DNA from: Boesenbergia rotunda
Lineage: Eukaryota > Streptophyta > Magnoliopsida > Zingiberales > Zingiberaceae
Reading direction: 5' to 3'
NCBI GenBank assembly: GCA_024364735.1
Contig: JAGFNQ010009428.1
Span: 32,748-96,747, forward strand
DNA: 64,000 nucleotides
The notes under the pieces were generated by a model, which did no database searches, was not told the origin of the DNA, and worked only from the letters and a program-made list of their open reading frames with translations. Positions 12,097 through 23,049 of this stretch are shown here, piece by piece. Positions within the stretch are counted from its first letter, which is position 1. The number at the start of each line of letters is the position of its first letter. Made by a program: the position numbers and the translations under genes.

Positions 12097-13995
12097 TTAG
12101 AATAGCTCCGGGTACTTGCGTCTCATCTCGTCCTCGCGTTCCCAGGTAGCTTCTTCGAACTGTTGACTTTGCCATAGAACCTTGATTAAGGGTACTTCCT
12201 TGTTCCTTAGCTTCTTGACTTCCCGATCCAAGATCTGTATAGGTCGGCTTTCATAACATAGGTCCTCCTGAACTGGTACCGCCTGTGGCTCGATCACTTG
12301 GTCCACGTTTGGAATACACTTCTTAAGCATCGACACATGGAACACATTATGAATAGCTGACATTTCCTGAGGCAGCTCCAGTTCATATGCCACCTTGCCA
12401 ACTCTTTTCAGTACTAGGTATGGTCCCACATATCGCGGACTCAGCTTCCCTTTCCTTCCGAATCTCGTTACCCCTTTCATCGGAGTCACTTTAAGGAATA
12501 CTAAATCCCCAATATTGAATTCCAGTGGCCTACGCCGGACATCTACATAACTCTTCTGCCGGCTCTGTGCCACTTCTATCCGTCGTCGAATGGTCTGTAT
12601 AGCTTGGGTGGTGTCGTTGATGAGATCCGTCGTAAGCCCCATCGCCTTCTTTTCACCACCTTCGTACCAACAGATTGGAGACCTACATCTCCTCCCGTAC
12701 AAAGCTTCATAAGGTGCCATGCCGATAGTAGCTTGGTAGCTATTATTGTAGGCAAATTCCGCCAAACATAGGTATCGGCACCAACTCCCTTTGAAATCCA
12801 GAGCACAAGCCCATAACATGTCTTCCAGCACTTGATTCACCCGTTCGGTTTACCCGTCAGTCTGAGGATGAAAAGCTGTGCTGAACCGTAATTTGGTGCC
12901 GAGGGACTTCTGGACACACTCCCAGAAATGTGAAGTGAAACGACCATCCCTATCTGAGATGATGGTCTTGGGAACTCCATGAAGTCTGATTATCTCCTTA
13001 GCATATAATTGAGTCAGTTGCTCAATCGAATAAGTCATCTTAATAGCTAAGAAGTGAGCAGACTTCGTCAACCTGTCCACAATTACCCATATCGCATCAT
13101 ATCCATTTGTAGTCTTGGGAAGTCCCGAAATAAAATCCATAGAGATATCTTCCCATTTCCATTCCGGAATCGGAAGTGGCTGCAGAACTCCTCCGGGTCG
13201 CTAATGTTCAGCCTTCACTCGTTGGCAGGTCAGGCAGGTGCCAACATGCTGAGCCACATCTCTCTTCATATCAGACCACCAGAATTTCTCTTTTAGATCT
13301 TGATACATCGTGGTGGATCCTGGATGCATTGAATAAGGGGTTTCGTGAGCTTCGACTAATATCGCTCTCCGTAGCTCCGGATCATTAGGAATACATAGAC
13401 GATCCCTAAGATAAAGTATTCCCCCGTTAGCGATACGAAAACCATCGCCCATTCCTTCTAGGATCTCCTGTTTGATTCTCTGAAGGCTAGGATCACCATC
13501 TTGTTTGTCCAATATGTCCTCGAACAGCGTCGGTGATAATGTCATTGTAGAAAGCCATCCGGAGATGACCTCGACTCTCGACTTCATAATTTCCCTTTCG
13601 AGTGGTCGGGGTAATCTAGATATAGACATCAAGGTGGCACTTGACTTCCGGCTGAGTGCATCGGCCACTTTGTTTGCCTTTCCTGGATGATATAAAATCT
13701 CACAGTCATAGTCCCTTACCAACTCCAGCCATCAGCGTTGTCACATATTTAGGTCTTTCTGCGTGAAGAAATATCGTAGGCTCTGGTGGTCTATATAAAT
13801 CCTGCACTACGCTCCATACAGATAGTGCCTCCATATCTTAAGAGCGAAGACCACATTGGCTAATTCCAAATCGTGGGTGGGGTAATTTTGTTCATGTACT
13901 TTAAGTTGCCTAGAGGCGTAGGCAATGACTTTACCATTCTGCATAAGCACAGCTCTAAGTCCCAGTCGAGAGGCATCGCTATACATGTCGAAGCT
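12097..13995 (-). pseudogene. Gypsy RNase H, integrase and chromodomain
   Basis: The frame continues from RT with several stops. RNase H remnants (13722-13990) include YSDAS and YIDHQSLRYF. The integrase has an HHCC zinc finger ending CLTCQRVKAEH near 13215, and core motifs MDFISGLPKT (13140) and SDRDGRF (about 12955) supplying two catalytic aspartates. A stop at 12850-12852 lies just before TERVNQ, which holds the third acidic residue. The C-terminal part (12840-12097) contains a GPY/F-like GRKGKLSPRYVGPY and ends in a chromodomain-like ILDREVKKLRNKEVPLIKVLW. That ending places it with chromoviruses (Del/Tekay type), whose integrase chromodomain is thought to direct insertion to heterochromatin. 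Stops at 13201 and 12850 make it non-functional. Confidence 0.88.
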
Positions 13996-15055
13996 CTAGT
14001 TACCTTCCGGAAGGGTAAGAATTGGAGCACTTGTAAGTCTCCTTTTCAGCTCGAAGAAACTCCTTTCACAGCTTTCCGTCCATTCAAATTTCTTATCCTG
14101 GCGGGTGAGAGCTGTTAAAGGGGCTGCAATCCTTGCGAAGTCTTCTACAAATTTCCGATAATAGCCCGCCACCCCAAGGAAACTTCTGATTTCGCTGGCG
14201 TTCCTCGGCCGACCCCAGTTTTTCACAGCTTCAATCTTTGTCGGGTCTACCATAACCCCATCTTTGGAAATAATATGGCCCAAAAACCCTACTTGGTCAA
14301 GCCAGAACTCACATTTGGAGAACTTGGCGTACAGTTGTTTTTCCCGGAGAGTCTGTAGTACTATCCTCAGATGTTTGGCGTGCTCTTCTTGGTTTCTTGA
14401 ATAAATAAGGATATCGTCGATGAAGACGATTACAAATTTATTAAGAAAAGACGAGAACACTCGATTCATAAGATCCATAAACATTGCAGGAGCATTGGTC
14501 ACGCCAAAAGGCATGACAACAAACTCAAAATGTTCGTACCTTGTTCGAAAAGTTGTCTTCGGAATATCATCCTGTTTTACCTTGACTTGATGATAACCAG
14601 ACCTCAGATCAATTTTCGAGAACACAGTAGCTCCTTTTAATTGATCAAATAGGTCATCGATTCTCGGAAGGGGATACCTATTCTTGATCGTTACATTGTT
14701 CAGTGCTCGATAATCTATGCACATTCGCATAGATCCATCCTTCTTCTTCACAAACAGTACCGGAGCTCCCCAGGGGGAATGACTAGGACGAATAAGTCCC
14801 TTATCGAGCAACTCCTGCAGTTGTTCTTGAAGTTCTTTTAACTCAACCGGTGCCATCCGGTAGGGTGCCTTGGAAATCGGGTTAGTACCAGGGACCAATT
14901 CGATCTCAAATTCTACTTCTCTATTAGAAGCTAATCCCGGTAATTCATCTGGGAATACCTCCGGGTACTCGCATACTATTCTGACATTTTCCAACTTCTA
15001 ATCCCTGGTTTGACCTACGTCGACCACATGTGCTAGAAAACCAGTATATCCCTTA
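13996..15055 (-). pseudogene. Gypsy reverse transcriptase
   Basis: The uninterrupted 332-codon frame 14994-13996 holds a Ty3-type RT: KAPYRMAPVELKELQEQLQE, then GAPVLFVKKKDGSMRMCIDY, the catalytic FIDDILIYS near 14400-14430 and the thumb GFLGHIISKDG. RT copies genomic RNA to cDNA in the particle. The apparent ATG at 14994 is not a true start: the family makes one polyprotein, and a stop just upstream (near 15000) separates this block from the protease tail. The frame also meets a stop before RNase H. Confidence 0.9.
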
Positions 15056-15577
15056 TCTTACATCTTTCTTGCCTTGAGAGTTGATAGGAATTTCTGAGTC
15101 CTTTTCCTTGGCTCCCCGATAAATTCAAACGTGGAATCTGCTTCGGGTTGAAAAACCACCCTTCGTTTACGGCACTCAACAGAAGCACCGTATTTACTCT
15201 TGTTCAGGCCAGTCCAGCAGCTCCATTGTACTTTCCACGGTCTTGAACCACGCTTGAGCGTCCCACGATTCTCCGACACCCGAGAAATTTTTCGGCTTCA
15301 GCCTCAACCACTGGATCAGATAAGCCTCTTGTCGTGCTACAGTGGTTGAGCCTGACGGAGGAGTTTGCATAACCGTAGGTGCGACAGGTATAGCAGTCTG
15401 GTTCGCCGGAGGAGTAGTAGAATTTTCTTGTTGGTTCATCAGGGTATTAATGGTTTGCTGCTGCTCGGTGACTTGACGCTGAAGTTGGGTCACTAATTGC
15501 ATCAGATCAGGCGAGGGGGTAGTCTCATTAAGTCTGTTACTCTGTCTTCTAGCCATGCTTTCCTTCATAAATGACAA
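15056..15577 (-). pseudogene. Gypsy gag start fused to protease tail by internal deletion
   Basis: Translation from the ATG at 15577 gives MSFMKESMARRQSNRLNE, a glutamine-rich stretch, and LRLKPKNFSGVGESWDAQAW, the N-terminal part of a chromovirus capsid. At about codon 128 the frame fails. The next readable block (15175-15058, another frame) is ECRKRRVVFQPEADSTFEF, the C-terminal part of a gypsy protease. The rest of capsid, the CCHC knuckle and the protease active site are missing, where an intact element would have several hundred codons. This copy therefore could not supply its own Gag or protease. Confidence 0.8.
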
Positions 15578-15877
15578 GTATGGATAATATGAGTTATTGT
15601 TATACCTTCCCCCATATTAAATTCTAAATTATTTAATTAATATATATATATATATATATTTTAAATAAATAAAAGAAAGTATCGTTCATGTTCACATATC
15701 TTACAAGTACTTGCCATTATCTATCATAAGACATCGTTCATACTTGCATATTCTAGAACATAACATATCGTAAGAGTGCTTACTATCATAAAATATACTG
15801 AAAGGTACTTACTTGGAAGCGGCAGGAAAGAGGCTTGATGTGTGTGTAGTGAGATGGCAACGACTCTGATATCAACC
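15578..15877 (-). other. Gypsy leader with primer-binding site
   Basis: This is AT-rich non-coding DNA between gag and the right (5') LTR. It has an 18-base TA run near 15639-15657 and an altered primer-binding site at 15863-15875 (minus strand TTGATATCAGAGT), next to the LTR edge. It matches 8651-8950. Confidence 0.75.
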
Positions 15878-18800
15878 TGTAACGCCCGCCTTTTTCCCCC
15901 ACCTTGTGGTGTGGCGAGAAAGGTGTCGTTACGCTCAACATACATGAACTTATAGAACATCTTAATGCAGCGGAATCATTTTTTTTTTCTAAACATGCTT
16001 ACATGAAATATCTATATATGCCTAAACTTGTCATTCATAAACTTACATGCATAGCATCATAACCTAACCGTTCCATAACTTATTCATCATCATCATAAGT
16101 AGCAAGTAACTTATCCGTAACATAGCATCATGAGTCTTAAGTCATTCACTAGACATAACCATTATAAACGTAGCATAAAATCTAAAGGAGGCATTCCCAA
16201 AACTCAAGACATGCAATATATGTAAATAAGAGGAATCTTTCTTGCCAAGTCACCGCCACACACACACATGCTTTTGCCCCTCCTGCTGCTTCCCTTAGTA
16301 ACCTCTTGCTTGATCTGCGGTACGAGGAAGATAAGACTATAAGCACACAGGCTTAGTAAGACCCTTTCCTACTCACTAAAATCATACGTCACATAAACAT
16401 AAGCATATCAAGTATCTTGACATAACATAACTCTGAACATAAACATAAACATAGTCATGGCATAAGTCATAAGCATATGAACAGCTACATAGCATGATTC
16501 CTAACATAACCATAAATCTACAACATACATAGCATAGCATAAATCTTGACATACATGAACATGAAACATAGCATGATATACTTCTTAACATACATGAGCA
16601 TGAGACATACTTATACATGGCATAATTTCTCGGCATACATGGACATGGAACGTACTTATCATAGCATGAGATATAAGCATAAGCATAAGCATAAAACATA
16701 CTTACCCTGGCGCGATGCATAACATGGATGTATGGATGAGTCAAATGCATTTACTACATAAGGATGCTTAATTTTAAAATCATACTTTTAAATGCTTAGC
16801 ATAAACACAACATCATTGGGGTCCCCGGCTTGTACCACATACATACATCATAAGCGCGCATCCCTAAGTAAATACGAGGTAGCTAGCCTCGACCTACTAG
16901 GGTAAGGACAGCATAGTCGGTAGTCCCAGAACTGGGGCGTTCTTAAGGTGCCCATCCCTGTTGCACAGCTTCGGTAGTGCCAGAACCGTGGACATCTTCG
17001 GTAGTCCAGAACCGGGGCATTCTTAAGGTGCCCATCCCTTGGACCCTTACTTCGGTCCGGTACAAGCCCCATTCATAAAATAAAATAACTATGCATGCTT
17101 CATCATTCATACTTGTCATTCATACTTATCATTCATACTTATCATTCATACTTAAGGCATAACCATCATCTTCATTCATACTTATCATTCTTTATTCACA
17201 AAATAGGACATACATAGATAATCATGTTTCTAGCCATAAACATTACCTTGATTCCTAAAGCTTGCATGATCTTGATACATAAATAAACATACACTTCAGA
17301 CATGATACATTTCATCTAGCATACATAATCCTAGTATTCATCATAAAGCATGGATGATAAGCCACGTATAAATATGACGTATACTACTAGGGTTCATGAC
17401 ATTCATTCTAAAACATGCACATACCTTCATAAACCATAAATCTATTATAATCATTTATCATCATACATGCATCATTCTAATTATCATAACATATTCCTAT
17501 CTCAATTACATATAGTCATGGTATATGATCTAAATATTCATGGATGAAACATAACATAAAATCTAACATGCATAATCATGTGATATTACACATAAACAAA
17601 GATTTTTGTACATAAAGGTCCTTACCTCATGCTTTAACTATCTACTATTATCATGGTGACTTATAAACATGCATTCTTGAGATCTTAACCCAAACCAAAC
17701 CCTAGGTTGGGTCTTGGCCGAAACCATAAGGGGCCATGGGTCCTTAGAAAATTTGCATAGTCATAGTCAACGTCCAATCCCTTGCATATTATGTCATAGG
17801 AACCCATTGTGACCCTTGATTGGTTTTAACCCTAAGTCCTAGACCTTATTCATGCTTTGCCGAAACCCTAGGGGAGTAATAGGCCCATGGAAAATTCATT
17901 TAAGTCACCATTTTCATTAATAACATATCATAGCAAAACATACTAATCATGCTTGGAGGTTTGAAAGTTAAACCTAGCCCTATACTTGATGTGGCCGAAA
18001 CCTCAAGGGGTTTTAGGGTGCCAAAAACTTCCCTAAATCATAAGTTATGTCCTACATACTATCATAAAACTTTCAAGAGCACAAAAGAGAATTTACATCA
18101 TCCCTAACCCCACAAAACATCCTTGGCCGAAAACCCTAAGGGTCCTCTTCATGGTTTCCTCAACTTAAATCTTAAACAAAAATTCTAAATCTTGTTAAGC
18201 ATCAAGGAACAATCATACCACAGGTGAGAAGGGTCTTACCTTGGGTTGTCCTTGGTTTTTAGACCTTAAAAGAGAAGGAAAAATGGAAATCCCTTTGATA
18301 CTTGAACCCTTCTTGCCCTTGTAACCTTGGAAGAGAACCTAGATCTTCCAAAATAGAGCCCTTGGTGGAACTTTTCCTAAGGGGGAGAGCACCTTGAAGT
18401 TTCGGCTAGAGCAAGGAGGAAGAAGAAATGAAGAGAAGAAGGGAAATTGTAACTTCCTAACCACCTTTATACCACATTAAAAGAGGCAAGTGAAGAGTCA
18501 TGGTGTCTCTTCCCTTGATGACTCTTCATTTTTCCCAAGCCTTAACTAAGATCCACTTCATTCCCTCATAGCACTCCCTTGCTAGGTGAATTGGTTAGTG
18601 CATGCTTGGTTGTACAAGAGGTCCAAGGTTCAATCCTTGGTGCATGCACTAATTTCCTATTTTATTTTTATTTTATTTCCTACCATTTCGAAATTTCCTT
18701 AAAAATTCCCCCATAATTATGTTAATATTTCTTATTAAAATCCATTTATTTTTATATTAAATTCTACCTAAAATCCACCCATAATTATGGTACTAGGAAG

Positions 18801-18961
18801 CCCATATAAGGCCCATTCGTACTTAGTTTTCTCAATTTAAATGAGAAAACCATGGGTTTCTAAGCTAAGGTTCGTACTAATATTTCTAGATCCTTCGGAA
18901 AATTATCTAGACATGCTTAATATTTTAAGAAAATATTAAGGAAATTTTCCGGGTCGTTACA
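15878..18961 (-). repeat. Right full-length gypsy LTR (5' LTR of the element)
   Basis: It is about 3.08 kb, closely matching 8951-12062 with a few substitutions and small indels (for example near 16640 and 17100-17150). The terminal TGTAACG / CGTTACA inverted repeat is intact. The TATA motif is at 18475-18481 and the tRNA-like segment at 18571-18650. Confidence 0.93.
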
Positions 18962-19414
18962 TCTTATCCCTTGGCTTCGCTGGCTTCTGGTTCGATGGCA
19001 TGCACAGGGGGCGCCCGGGACGCTGGGGGCGCCCGGGAGATGAGCTGTCAAAGCCTGTCTTTGTTTTGTGTGTTTTGTGTTCACCTTGGGGGCGCCCGGG
19101 ACACTCCGGGCGCCCTGGTCAGCTGTTGCCTCATTCCTTTGAGGCTCTCTGAGCTGCAGACACTCGTTCCTTCGGTCCTACATCCAGGGTTAGTCCAAAA
19201 CACCATAAAACAATAAGATGTTAGTTTATACAGCCTCAGCTGTCTTGGTTCTGACTTTGGGCCTCCAAAATGGAGCCCTAGGTCGAACCGACGCCTATTG
19301 TTCCCTCGACGGGGAACATGTCCTCACGTACTCCTCTCGGGAGAATGTACCTGATGCCAACCGCTCCTCTGGTTGGACTTTTGCCTGGCGGTGCTTTGCC
19401 AGGTCTTGGATATC

Positions 19415-19815
19415 GAGCTGTCCTTCGCCCGGTGCCTAGCATTCCTTTGCTAGGGCTTCAGTCCAAAGCTGTCCTTCGCCTGGCGCCTAGCAGTCCTTCG
19501 CTAGGTCTTCAGTCCCAAGCTGTCCTTCACCTGGTGCCTAGCATTCCTTCGCTAGGACTTCAGTACCCTGGCATTCCTTCACCAGGTGCCTAGCTGTCCT
19601 TTGCTAGGGCTTTGTACCCTGGCATTCCTTCGCCAGTGCCTAGCAGTCCTTCGCTAGGACTTTGTACCCTGGCATTCTTTCACTAGTGCCTAGCAGTCCT
19701 TCGCTAGGGCTTTGTATCCTGGCAGTCCTTTGCCAGGTGCCTAGCAGCCCTTCTCTAGGACTTTGTATCTTGACAGTCCTTCGCCAGGTGCCTAGTAGCC
19801 CTTCGCTAGGACTTT
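19415..19815 (-). repeat. Minisatellite in the reverse solo SIRE LTR
   Basis: Degenerate units of roughly 50-60 bases, built on GCCTAGCAGTCCTTCGCTAGG and TACCCTGGCATTCCTTCGCC, are repeated several times. The forward LTRs a, b and c have related arrays (39455-39665, 43890-44125, 52640-52875) built on 'gggcaataagtcctgg'. Confidence 0.75.
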
Positions 19816-19918
19816 TCCTGCACACTCGAGTAACAACATTAGATCACAAATAATACTTAACTTTGAACCCTTTGCCAATATCAAAACAAGGTTCGATATG
19901 GTGCTTCCTGCACCAACA

Positions 19919-21475
19919 CCATCCTCTTCAGGAATCTTCGTTATTGAATGTCACTCTATCTCGGACACCTAGGTACTTGATACTGGGTGTAGCTCACATA
20001 TATGTAATAACATACAGGGGCTAAGGAATAGAAGAAGACTCGTCAAGGGAGAAGCGAATTTGCGAGTTGGAAATGGAGCAAAGATTGCTGCTGTTGCCAT
20101 CGGAACATATTTGCTAAAGGTCCCTACTGGACTTGTCTTAGAATTGGATAATTGTTATTTTGTTCCTTCGTTAATAAAGAACATTGTATCTATTTCATGC
20201 TTGAATGAAAAGGGTTATCATTTAACTTTTAGTAACAATTGCTGTTATATAACTTTAAATGGTGTTCTTTATTGGACTGGAACTTTATGCAATGGTATCT
20301 ACAAATTAGATTTATCTGGTGACATTTTCAATATCGATGTTAGCACAAACGTGCTCGAATAGATAATCAAATAGACTCCTATATGTGGCATTGCCGTCTT
20401 GGCCATGTAAGTAAGAAACGCATGACCAAATTACACCGATGTGGAATTCTGGAATCATTTGAACCCGGTTCATTTGATACATGCGAATCATGCTTAAAAA
20501 GGCACGATGACCAAATTACCCTTTTTCGAAAAAGGTAAACCAGTGGGAGAATTGCTTGGTCTAATATATACTGATGTATGTGGACCAATGTCAACTCTTG
20601 CACAAGGAGGCTATAACTACTTCATTACCTTTATCGATGATCACTCATGATTCGGGTATGTGTTCTTAATGAAACACAAATCTGAAGCTTTTGAGAAATT
20701 CAAAGAGTTCAGATGTGAAGTAGAGAAACAGCTTGGGAAAAGTATTAAGATACTTCGATCCGATCGGGGTGGTGAATACTTAAGTCAAGAGTTTCAAGAT
20801 TATCTTAGGGACAATGGGATATTGTCTCAATGGACTCCGCCATATACACCACAGCATAATGGTGTATCTGAGAGGCGTAACCGAATCTTGATGGACATGG
20901 TTAGATCTATGATGAATCATGCAACTCTTCCAAAATCCTTTTGGGACTATGCGCTTATGACAGCTGTTTACATACTAAACAGAGTCCCGACCAAGGTAGT
21001 CTCTACTACTCCATATGAGACGTGGAATAGTAAGAAACCTCATTTATCTCACCTAAAGATATGGGGTTATCCTACTTATGTATAGCGGACTGTATCAGAC
21101 AAATTGGATGCTCAGTCTGATAAATGTCTATTTATTGGATACCCTAAGGAAATTAAGGGTTACCAATTCTATCATCCCTTGGAACAAAAGGTGTTTGTTT
21201 CAAGGATGCTGTATTTCTAGAAAAAGAATTTCTTTTACAAGAAAACAGTGGGAGTAGCATTGAACTTGAAGAAGTTCAAGAAACTCCAATAGACATTACA
21301 GAGACACCTAATATAGACCCATAACCAATAACTCGTAATGATGAGCTATCAGTTGAACCTAAAACAACACCACTTCTTCGTAGGTCTGATAGGACACACA
21401 ATATTCTAGAGAGATACGAATTTCTCATAAGTGAATCGAACGACGTGTTACTCATTAACGATGATGAACCTATCA
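19919..21475 (+). pseudogene. Copia-A protease and integrase
   Basis: After the CCATC duplication the copia-A frame resumes. A stop (19970-19972) lies just before the aspartic protease motif LDTGCSSHIC. It is followed by the GAG-pre-integrase finger (WHCRLGHVSKKRM ... CESCLK, about 20385-20505) with a frameshift near 20500. The integrase core (20560-21085) includes YTDVCGPM, FIDDHS, SDRGGEY and SERRNR, so the catalytic D, D and E are present. Stops interrupt it at about 20647 and 21083. The linker to RT (21085-21475) is frameshifted. Protease would cut the polyprotein and integrase insert the cDNA; neither can be made intact here. Confidence 0.85.
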
Positions 21476-23038
21476 GTTATGAAGATGTTCTGAAAAATTC
21501 AGAAAGGGATAAATGGCTTGAAGCCATGAAGTCAGAAATGGATTCCATGTACAAAAATCAAGTATGGGACTTGGTTAACCCACCTGAAGGGATTAAGCCA
21601 TAGGGTGCAAGTGGGTTTTCAAGAAGAAAACCGATATGGAAGGTAATGTTGTTACCTTTAAGGCTAGATTAGTGGCAAAAGGATATCGTCAGAAACAAGG
21701 AATTGATTATGACGAAACCTATTCGCCAGTAGCTATGCTTAAATCCATTCGGATGCTCCTGGCCATAGCAGCTCATTATGATTATGAGATATGGCAAATG
21801 AATGTGAAAACAGCTTTCCTTAATGGAAACCTGCTTGAGGATGTATACATGATACAACCTGAAGGTTTCAAATCGGTTAATAAAACCAAAGTATGCAAGC
21901 TTCGACGATCCATATATGGACTAAAGCAAGCATCCAGGAGCTGGAACATCCGTTTTGATGAGACAATCAAAGAGTTTGATTTCTCACAAAATCCTGACGA
22001 ACCTTGTGTGTACGAGAAGATTAGTGGGAGTGCAGTCGTATTCCTAGTGTTATATGTCGATGACATATTACTTATAGGAAACGATATATCAGTCTTACAG
22101 TCAGTTAAAATTTGGTTGTCCAAAACATTCTCCATGAAAGACCTGGGAGAAGCAACCTATATCGTTGGGATTAGAATTTATAGAGATAGATCAAAACGGT
22201 TGCTTGGTCTTTCGCAGTGTACATATATAGACTGAGTGCTAGAAAGGAGCATGTCGGAATCCAAGAAAGGTTACCTTCCCATCAGGCATGGGATCAACCT
22301 TTCGAAGTCTATGTGTCCGCGCACAGAAGACGAGAGGATTTGCATGAATAAGATTCCTTATGCATCCGCGATAGGATCTATCATGTATGCTATGTTATGT
22401 ACTAGGCCTGATGTATCGTATGCTCTGAGCGTCACAAGCAGATATCAGTCTGATCCAGGAATCGATCATTGGGCGGCTATCAAGACAATCCTCAAGTACT
22501 TGAGAAACACTAAGGATGTGTTCCTAATATATGGAGAAGGTGATATGGTAATACGTGGGTATACAGATGCCAGTTTCCAGACAGATAAGGAAGACTCCAA
22601 ATCTTAGTCCGGATACGTATTTATTTTGAATGGAGGCGCAATAAGTTGGAAGAGTTCAAAGCAAGACACCGTAGCGGATTCTACCATGGAAGCGGAATAT
22701 ATTGCAGCTTCAGAAGCAGCAAAGGAAGCAGTCTGGATCAAGAAGTTTGTCTCAGAACTTGGTGTGGTTCCAACCATTGATGAAGCAATACCGGTTTAAT
22801 GCGACAACAATGGAGCTATTGCACAAGCGAAGGAACCAAGGTCTCATCATCGATCCAAACATGTGCTTCGCCGCTATCATCTGATCAGAGAGATTATAAG
22901 TAGGAATGATATACAAATTGAGAAAATTCCCACTGAAAGGAATTTAGTGGATTCTTTAACTAAGGCCTTGCCTCAAAGCAAGTTTAAGGGTCATGTTAGA
23001 GCCTGTGTATTGGGTACTGTAGCGATTGACATTAGGCC
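21476..23038 (+). pseudogene. Copia-A reverse transcriptase and RNase H
   Basis: RT motifs run from SYEDVLKNSERDKW (about 21477) through FKARLVAKGYRQKQG, FLNGNLLEDVYM and the catalytic YVDDILLIG (about 22055). After a stop at 22233-22235 the same frame continues with IPYASAIGSIMYAM and RNase H (GYTDASFQTDK, STMEAEYIAA, CDNNGAIAQAKE, LVDSLTKAL). Further stops are at 22605 and 22797. One frame holds the whole block, so decay is mainly by nonsense changes. RT and RNase H convert genomic RNA to double-stranded DNA. Confidence 0.88.
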
Positions 23039-23049
23039 AAGTGGGAGTT
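23039..23049 (+). other. Polypurine tract of copia-A
   Basis: AAGTGGGAGTT lies directly before the 3' LTR start TGTTAGTG, in the expected position and with the usual plant copia form. Confidence 0.8.

Larger units (their letters stand above)
6784..18961 (-). mobile_element. Ty3-gypsy (Del/Tekay-type chromovirus) with three LTRs
   Basis: The order in window coordinates is truncated LTR (6784-8414), leader and gag start (8415-8950), full LTR (8951-12062), pol and gag remnant (12063-15577), leader (15578-15877), full LTR (15878-18961). All parts read on the minus strand. The outer flanks ACTTA (6779-6783) and TCTTA (18962-18966) match at four of five bases, so the whole array came from one insertion. 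The middle LTR has a polypurine tract on one side and a primer site on the other, as expected when two copies share an LTR. Confidence 0.88.
6206..19918 (-). mobile_element. SIRE-type solo LTR, reverse strand, split by gypsy
   Basis: The two pieces 6206-6783 and 18962-19918 form one LTR of about 1.53 kb, read on the minus strand. The right edge is the reverse complement of the start TGTTGGTGCAGGAAGCACC, as at LTRs a, b, c and 58436. The left edge resembles the ends of LTRs a and c (CCCCCTCTATCG before the terminus). Flanks are exactly CCATC at 6201-6205 and 19919-19923. No SIRE internal sequence is present, so it is a solo LTR left by LTR-LTR recombination. It carries GC-rich GGGCGCCC palindromes (6630-6770 and 19008-19115) and a minisatellite (19415-19815). 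Confidence 0.9.

Noticed and set aside
12097..14994. An integrated pararetrovirus, because of the Ty3-type RT and RNase H
   Set aside because: The integrase, chromodomain, LTRs, primer site and polypurine tract identify a gypsy chromovirus. No movement or coat protein is seen.
19415..19815. A CRISPR-like repeat array
   Set aside because: The units are degenerate, contiguous and without spacers, and they lie in a plant retrotransposon LTR.
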